Shown here in pieces: positions 59,362-64,000 of a DNA stretch of 64,000 bases. This DNA is from Burkholderia cepacia (lineage in GTDB: Bacteria; Pseudomonadota; Gammaproteobacteria; Burkholderiales; Burkholderiaceae). Below the pieces are notes generated by a model. It had not been told where the DNA came from. It made no database searches and worked only from the letters and a program-made list of their open reading frames with translations. Position numbers and translations under genes: made by a program. The first letter of the stretch is position 1. Each line of letters begins with the position of its first letter. The stretch covers positions 1 through 64,000 of the forward strand of contig NZ_LDWR01000066.1 of NCBI RefSeq assembly GCF_001039005.1, read 5' to 3'.

Positions 59362-60720
59362 CTACGTATTGAACGGCTGCCCAGGTGTCGCCGGTTGCAA
59401 AGGACCCGGAACCACCAGCGAACTGCAGTTGCTCACCACGGGCTCTCCCGCCAGCACCTTCTTGATGAAGGGCAACGAGTCCACGAGCGAACCGTTCACC
59501 GCGCCGCTGTGCGTCAGGCCCGGATAATAGTGCCACTCGATGTCGACCCCAAGGCTGCATGCGGTAGAGATGAAGTTGTACGCGGCAGGCGTCCCCGTTA
59601 ACGAGTCGGCGAGCCCGGTTCCCGTGAATAACGGGACCTTCACCGAGAAGCCCGCGATAGGCGTCGGGAAGCGACTCAGCACCGGTGCAACCAGGCTCGC
59701 GGGTGGCCTTGCCTTCAGGTAATTGGCCTCCGTAATACCTTCCGAGCTCTCCATCGTTTCGAGCGTGTCGATGCAATTCGTTATCGTTGCGGCGAACAGA
59801 GGCTTGGCGCTATCGGACAGATAAGGTGTGATGTCGAAGGCCGGATTTTCCGCGGGCGCGGTGCCGCGCCAAATGAGCATGTCTTCAAGCGCATCACCCG
59901 AGACGGGTAGAAGGCTGTTGCTGACGACGGGCGCGGGAATCTGCGGTGCCGGATTGGTGCCCGAAAACCCGAAGGCGACACCTGTTGCGACACCGCCCAC
60001 GATGTGTACGTCAGGGGCATAGGTCGGCGCATATTGCAACGTGGCGATTGTGGCCCCCGAACCTTGCGACTGGCCGACCAATACCACCTTGTTTGCGAGC
60101 ACGCCCGGAAACATCGCCAGCGCCGCACGCAGATTGTCGAGCGCGCTGTACGCTTCGGCGCGCGTCAACACGTAAGGGTGAGGGCCGGGCGTGCCGAGAC
60201 CCTGATAGTCGGTTGCGACAATCGCGTAGCCTTGCGCCAGAAACGTGCCGAGGTAAGCCTTGTCGCGATCCGACCGCTGCGTGTACGACTGGGCGCACAC
60301 GTCGGCTACGCCGACGGTGCCGTGCGTCCACGCGATGACGGGCCAACCGTTTGCCGGCGGGGTTCCCTTCGGAAAATAGACGGCACCGGAAACGGCAACG
60401 GGCGTTTTTCCGTCGACGCCGTCAGTCGACGTGTAGAGCATGCGAACGTTCTGCGACGGGTCCGAGTTGTCGAGCGCAAGATTGGCATCCAGCGGTTGCT
60501 GACGCAGCAGTTGGCCCGGTGTACCGGGCACTTGACTGGTCCACACGTAGAACGACGGGACGCCGCCGTCGCCAACTGCTGCGTTGGACACGGGAACAGG
60601 GCCGCTTGGCGGCTGGGGCGCGCTGTCCGCGCTTCCGCCGCAGCCCGCCGCCAGAAGCATCACCGCGCTACCGAGCAAAACCAGCCAGATCGAGTCTCCA
60701 AACCATCTGATTTTTTTCAT
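59362..60720 (-). CDS. Lipoprotein alpha/beta-hydrolase, secretory-lipase type
   Basis: 452 residues. The lipoprotein signal ends LLAAGC (Cys27). The hydrolase core has an oxyanion WTHGT (131-135), the nucleophile in GQSQG (Ser218), and a late histidine in LTHSGAV. The overall pattern fits LIP-type secretory lipases or esterases. It is divergent from a LysR gene, which probably regulates it. A lipid ester substrate is likely but not shown. Confidence 0.82.
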   Translation of the reverse strand: MKKIRWFGDSIWLVLLGSAVMLLAAGCGGSADSAPQPPSGPVPVSNAAVGDGGVPSFYVWTSQVPGTPGQLLRQQPLDANLALDNSDPSQNVRMLYTSTDGVDGKTPVAVSGAVYFPKGTPPANGWPVIAWTHGTVGVADVCAQSYTQRSDRDKAYLGTFLAQGYAIVATDYQGLGTPGPHPYVLTRAEAYSALDNLRAALAMFPGVLANKVVLVGQSQGSGATIATLQYAPTYAPDVHIVGGVATGVAFGFSGTNPAPQIPAPVVSNSLLPVSGDALEDMLIWRGTAPAENPAFDITPYLSDSAKPLFAATITNCIDTLETMESSEGITEANYLKARPPASLVAPVLSRFPTPIAGFSVKVPLFTGTGLADSLTGTPAAYNFISTACSLGVDIEWHYYPGLTHSGAVNGSLVDSLPFIKKVLAGEPVVSNCSSLVVPGPLQPATPGQPFNT

Positions 60721-60904
60721 ATGTATCCACTTGAGTGGTCCATGAAATTACCTGGATTTCGGTCTCCGACGGAGAATGGCTACACTGACGTGCCGTTTTC
60801 GTCCGGACCGGCCTTCCGTGAAGGAGGCCGAAGAATAGTGGTGCGGAAAATAAACTCGCAAAAGACGCTTTTTTGGTACATGCGATAACCTGGGATTGTC
60901 GTCA

Positions 60905-61807
60905 ATGAAATACCCGCAGGTACTGGCATTCGTTCGCGCTGCAACGTTGGGCAGCATTCGTGCGGCAGCGCGTTCCATGGACATATCGCAGGCTGCGGTA
61001 ACGAAGACGATCAAGACGCTCGAAGAGGATCTCGGTGTCGCGCTGTTCTCGCGAGGTGTACGCGGCGCTACGCTGACTGCCGCCGGGGCATCGCTGTTAC
61101 CGCGGGCGATGCTTATCGTCAGCCAGATGGAACTCCTGCCCGGCGACATTCGTTCTGATGAGCGCGCCCGCGTCTCGATGGGCGTTTTGCCTGTCGCAAC
61201 GGCTTTGTTGCTTCCGCATGCGTTGCCCGCTTTTGTGGCGTCCCGGCCGCACGCGCCGCTGCGCATCGCCGACGGCTTTCTGTCCAGTGTCCTACCCGGC
61301 CTGCGAGACGGATCGCTCGACTTCGGCATATGTGCGATCGAATCCGATCAGCTCACGAACTTCTTCAGGTTCGAACCATGGTTTCGATCGCGCGCGGTGG
61401 TGGTCGCCCGACGAGATCACCCGTTGGCAGGGCGGCCATGCGGTATCGACGATCTGGTGCGCTATGGATGGATTTACGCCGGATCGCGCGCGAGCGTGCT
61501 TGACCTGTTCTTCAATCATCCACGCTCCGGTGCGGCCGACGAGCCGTTGATCATCGAGGCGCAGAACGTCACCGCAGGCATCGTTGCCGTGAAAAGCACG
61601 GACGCAATCTCGATAGCGCCCGGTGAGTTGGCCGCTCAGATCGTCGCCAATCCCGACATCGTGCTGCTTCAGGTGACCGATCCGCTGCCGGAGACGATTG
61701 TCGGCTTGCTGACGCGGGCGGACGGTGGTTTGTCGGCAAACGCGCAGATGCTCGTCGAGTTACTTAGGGCAGCGATGCAACGTATCCCGGGGCTCGAGCG
61801 TTGCTGA
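60905..61807 (+). CDS. LysR-family transcriptional regulator
   Basis: 300 residues. The N-terminal winged helix-turn-helix (about 1-60, ARSMDISQAAVTKTIKTLEEDLGVALF) precedes a LysR effector domain. It is divergent from the lipase gene across 184 bases that contain a short dyad, TCTCCG-A-CGGAGA (60763-60775). It is convergent with the hsaF operon, so the lipase is the more likely target. The ATG at 60905 is preferred to a TTG three codons upstream. Confidence 0.87.
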   Translation: MKYPQVLAFVRAATLGSIRAAARSMDISQAAVTKTIKTLEEDLGVALFSRGVRGATLTAAGASLLPRAMLIVSQMELLPGDIRSDERARVSMGVLPVATALLLPHALPAFVASRPHAPLRIADGFLSSVLPGLRDGSLDFGICAIESDQLTNFFRFEPWFRSRAVVVARRDHPLAGRPCGIDDLVRYGWIYAGSRASVLDLFFNHPRSGAADEPLIIEAQNVTAGIVAVKSTDAISIAPGELAAQIVANPDIVLLQVTDPLPETIVGLLTRADGGLSANAQMLVELLRAAMQRIPGLERC

Positions 61808-61930
61808 TGCGTTGTTGCGTGAATCACGCCGGCAGACCTATTTCATCGAATGTAAGACAGGCCCCAGGGCAACCGGCGCGCAACCGACATGCCCGGCATG
61901 GCGATCCGTCGCTTCTTCTCGCCTCCATCA

Positions 61931-61956
61931 AAAGAAAACGGGGCTTGCACCCCGTT
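61931..61956 (-). terminator. Rho-independent terminator of the hsaGF operon
   Basis: AACGGGG-N6-CCCCGTT (61937-61956) is followed on the minus strand by TTCTTTTG. It lies about 36 bases after the hsaF stop. Confidence 0.7.
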
Positions 61957-61991
61957 CACACCGCTTCCGGATGGATGCCGGCCACATTCGA

Positions 61992-63023
61992 TTACGCCGC
62001 GACCTCCCGCGCCCGCACCATCGTCAGCGCCGCATCCTCGATCATGTCCTCCTGGCCGCCGACGAGCCGCTGACGGCCCAGTTCGACGAGGATGTCGCGC
62101 GCGGGAATCCCGTACTTCGCTTCCGCGCGCTTCGCGAACAGCAGGAACGACGAGTAGACGCCCGCATAACCGAGCGTCAGCGCATCGCGGTCGAGACGGA
62201 TCGGCGCGTCCATGATCGGCACGACGAGATCCTCGGCGACGTCCGAGATCGCGAACACGTCGACGCCCGTCTCGATGCCCATTCGGTCGCACACCGCGAC
62301 GAACACTTCCATCGGCGTATTGCCCGCGCCGGCGCCGAGGCCGGCCGCGGCCGCATCGATCCGGTTCGCGCCGGCGGCGACCGCCGCGACCGAGTTCGCG
62401 ACGCCCATCGCGAGGTTGTGGTGGCCGTGGAAGCCGAGTTCCGTCTCCGGCTTCAGCGCGTCGCGCACCTGGCCGATCCGCGCGGTCACGTCGTCGGGCA
62501 GCATGTGGCCGGCCGAATCGGTGATGTAGATGCAGTTCGCGCCGTACGACTCCATCAGCTTCGCCTGCACGACGAGCTGCTCCGGCTGCGACATGTGCGC
62601 CATCATCAGGAAACCGACCGTGTCGAGCCCGAGCGTGCGCGCGAGGCCGATGTGCTGTTCCGACACGTCGGCCTCGGTGCAGTGCGTCGCGACGCGGATC
62701 GTGCCGACGCCGAGTTCGTGCGCCATGCGCAGGTGCTCGACGGTGCCGATGCCGGGCAGCAGCAGCGCCGACACCTTGGCCTGCTTCAGCTCCGGAATCA
62801 CGGCGCTCAGGTACGCCTCGTCGGTATGCGCGGGGAAACCGTAGTTGACCGACGCACCGCCGAGCCCGTCGCCGTGCGTGACCTCGATCAGCGGCACGCC
62901 GGCCGCGTCGAGCCCGCGCGCGATGTTGCGCATCTGGTCGAGCGTGATCTGGTGGCGCTTCGGGTGCATCCCGTCGCGCAGCGACATGTCGTGGACGGTG
63001 ATCTTCTTGCCTGCAAGTGACAT
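61992..63023 (-). CDS. hsaF: 4-hydroxy-2-oxovalerate aldolase
   Basis: 343 residues. The TIM-barrel metal site is His11-Asp12 with Arg16-Asp17 (VHDMSLRDGMH) and His199/His201 (GFHGHHNLAMG). GDGLGGASVNYG and HCTEADVSEQHIGLAR are typical of DmpG/BphI enzymes. It splits 4-hydroxy-2-oxo acids into pyruvate and an aldehyde, and passes the aldehyde to HsaG. The start at 63023 has GAGGAG about 8 bases upstream. Assignment to the steroid pathway is by context. Confidence 0.92.
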   Translation of the reverse strand: MSLAGKKITVHDMSLRDGMHPKRHQITLDQMRNIARGLDAAGVPLIEVTHGDGLGGASVNYGFPAHTDEAYLSAVIPELKQAKVSALLLPGIGTVEHLRMAHELGVGTIRVATHCTEADVSEQHIGLARTLGLDTVGFLMMAHMSQPEQLVVQAKLMESYGANCIYITDSAGHMLPDDVTARIGQVRDALKPETELGFHGHHNLAMGVANSVAAVAAGANRIDAAAAGLGAGAGNTPMEVFVAVCDRMGIETGVDVFAISDVAEDLVVPIMDAPIRLDRDALTLGYAGVYSSFLLFAKRAEAKYGIPARDILVELGRQRLVGGQEDMIEDAALTMVRAREVAA

Positions 63024-63039
63024 CGCGTGGCTCCTCAAC

Positions 63040-63939
63040 TCAAGCGGTGGCGGCCGTCGCGGCCAGCATCTGTTCGGCGAAACGCTCGGCCGTGGCGGCC
63101 GCGGCGGCGGTCATGATGTCGAGGTTGCCCGCGTACTTCGGCAGGTAGTCGCCGAGCCCTTCGACTTCCATGAACACCGACACGCGATTGCCGTCGAACA
63201 CCGGGCCGTTCTTCAACGTGTAGCCCGGCACGTAGCGCTGCACTTCCTTGACCATCGCGTGCACCGACGCGGTAATGGCCTCGACGTCGGGTGGCCCGTC
63301 GGTCAGGCAGTGGATCGTGTCGCGCATGATCAGCGGCGGCTCGGCCGGGTTGATCACGATGATCGCCTTGCCCTTGCGTGCACCGCCGACCTGTTCGATC
63401 GCGCCGGACGTCGTGCGCGTGAATTCGTCGATGTTCTTGCGCGTGCCGGGGCCGACCGAGCGCGACGACACGGTCGCGACGATCTCGCCGTACGCGACCG
63501 GCTGCACGCGCGACACCACGTACACCATCGGGATCGTCGCCTGGCCGCCGCAGGTCACCATGTTCACGTTCATCTGCGCGCTGTCGAGATGCGCGTCGAG
63601 GTTTACCGGCGGCACGCAGTACGGCCCGATCGCGGCGGGCGTCAGGTCGATCATCCGCACGCCGAGCGCAGTGAGCTTGTCGGAGTTGTCGCGGTGCACG
63701 TAGGCCGACGTCGCGTCGAACGCGATGCGGATGTTGTCGGCGGCCACGTGCGGCAGCAGCCCGTCGACACCCTTGTCGGTGGTCTTCAGGCCGAATTCGC
63801 GTGCCCGCGCGAGGCCGTCGGAGGCCGGATCGACGCCGACCATCCACACGGGTTCGAGCACCGGCGAGCGGCGCAGCTTGTACAGCAGGTCGGTGCCGAT
63901 GTTGCCGGGACCGATCAGTGCGCATTTGATTTTCTTCAT
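63040..63939 (-). CDS. hsaG: Acylating acetaldehyde/propionaldehyde dehydrogenase
   Basis: 299 residues. The NAD loop is IGPGNIGTDLL (9-19) and the catalytic cysteine is Cys130 (MVTCGGQATIPM). It converts the aldehyde released by HsaF into acyl-CoA and normally forms a complex with it. The gene lies 16 bases before hsaF. In steroid catabolism the ring-A fragment gives propionyl-CoA here, but a general aromatic role is also possible. Confidence 0.92.
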   Translation of the reverse strand: MKKIKCALIGPGNIGTDLLYKLRRSPVLEPVWMVGVDPASDGLARAREFGLKTTDKGVDGLLPHVAADNIRIAFDATSAYVHRDNSDKLTALGVRMIDLTPAAIGPYCVPPVNLDAHLDSAQMNVNMVTCGGQATIPMVYVVSRVQPVAYGEIVATVSSRSVGPGTRKNIDEFTRTTSGAIEQVGGARKGKAIIVINPAEPPLIMRDTIHCLTDGPPDVEAITASVHAMVKEVQRYVPGYTLKNGPVFDGNRVSVFMEVEGLGDYLPKYAGNLDIMTAAAAATAERFAEQMLAATAATA

Positions 63940-63952
63940 CGGGAGGGTTCCT

Positions 63953-64000
63953 TTAGATAAAGCGGACGTCGCAACTGCCGATGCCGGAAATGTGCATCGA
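63953..64000 (-). CDS. hsaE: C-terminal end of 2-hydroxypentadienoate hydratase, cut by the window edge
   Basis: The last 15 codons before a TAA at 63953 read SMHISGIGSCDVRFI. A Gly-x-x-x-Val-Arg-Phe end is typical of the MhpD/BphH/HsaE hydratases, and such a gene normally precedes hsaG and hsaF in this order. It lies 13 bases before hsaG. The rest is outside the window, so the call rests on the tail and the gene order. Confidence 0.6.
   Translation of the reverse strand, partial: SMHISGIGSCDVRFI

Noticed and set aside
1..64000. CRISPR arrays, rRNA, tRNA or insertion sequences
   Set aside because: No regularly spaced repeats, cloverleaf-like sequence or transposase was recognised on reading both strands.

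Overview
The window is high-GC, densely coded proteobacterial DNA. Gene content and composition fit a Burkholderia, probably of the cepacia complex: many divergent LysR pairs, a TTG-started second IF-1 next to a cold-shock gene, and an MdtD-like exporter. This is inferred from the sequence alone. I saw no rRNA, tRNA, CRISPR array, insertion sequence or replication origin.

Bases 1-9.7 kb hold amino-acid and transport genes: D-serine dehydratase (dsdA) with its divergent regulator (dsdC), a TauE/SafE exporter divergent from a LysR regulator, a LysE exporter, two small proteins, the aromatic amino-acid exporter yddG, and a Tat-exported purple acid phosphatase.

Bases 9.9-16.2 kb form an ECF sigma-factor module: two tiny exported proteins, the sigma factor, a probable membrane anti-sigma protein and a CnrX-like periplasmic sensor, then a DUF1800/DUF1501 pair and a second GHW-repeat lipoprotein. 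The same 45-base promoter-like box lies before both halves and is the best candidate for this sigma factor's target. Bases 16.4-22.9 kb hold an LprI-type protein, a lone tyrosine recombinase, a LuxR-type regulator, a DUF4377 lipoprotein, and an MdtD-like exporter divergent from a LysR gene.

Bases 23.1-55.0 kb and 62.0-64.0 kb encode most of an aerobic steroid-nucleus degradation pathway (9,10-seco pathway). KstD, KshA and KshB open ring B. HsaA and HsaB hydroxylate ring A, and HsaC cleaves it. HsaE, HsaG and HsaF process the five-carbon piece. FadD3, FadE30, IpdF, IpdC, EchA20, IpdA/IpdB, FadE31/32/33-like dehydrogenases and FadA6 degrade rings C and D. An MMPL/RND transporter and a YCF48-like protein sit next to kshA and may handle uptake. 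The cluster is interrupted at 31.7-35.4 kb by an AT-richer accessory stretch with a decayed LprI-type gene, a lipoprotein, an outer-membrane protein and a FitAB/VapBC toxin-antitoxin pair. It is interrupted again at 55.3-61.8 kb by cspA-like, infA-like, hydrolase, phosphoesterase, lipase and LysR genes. No HsaD-type hydrolase and no steroid side-chain genes are visible, so the pathway as seen would start from androstene-type substrates and must continue outside the window.
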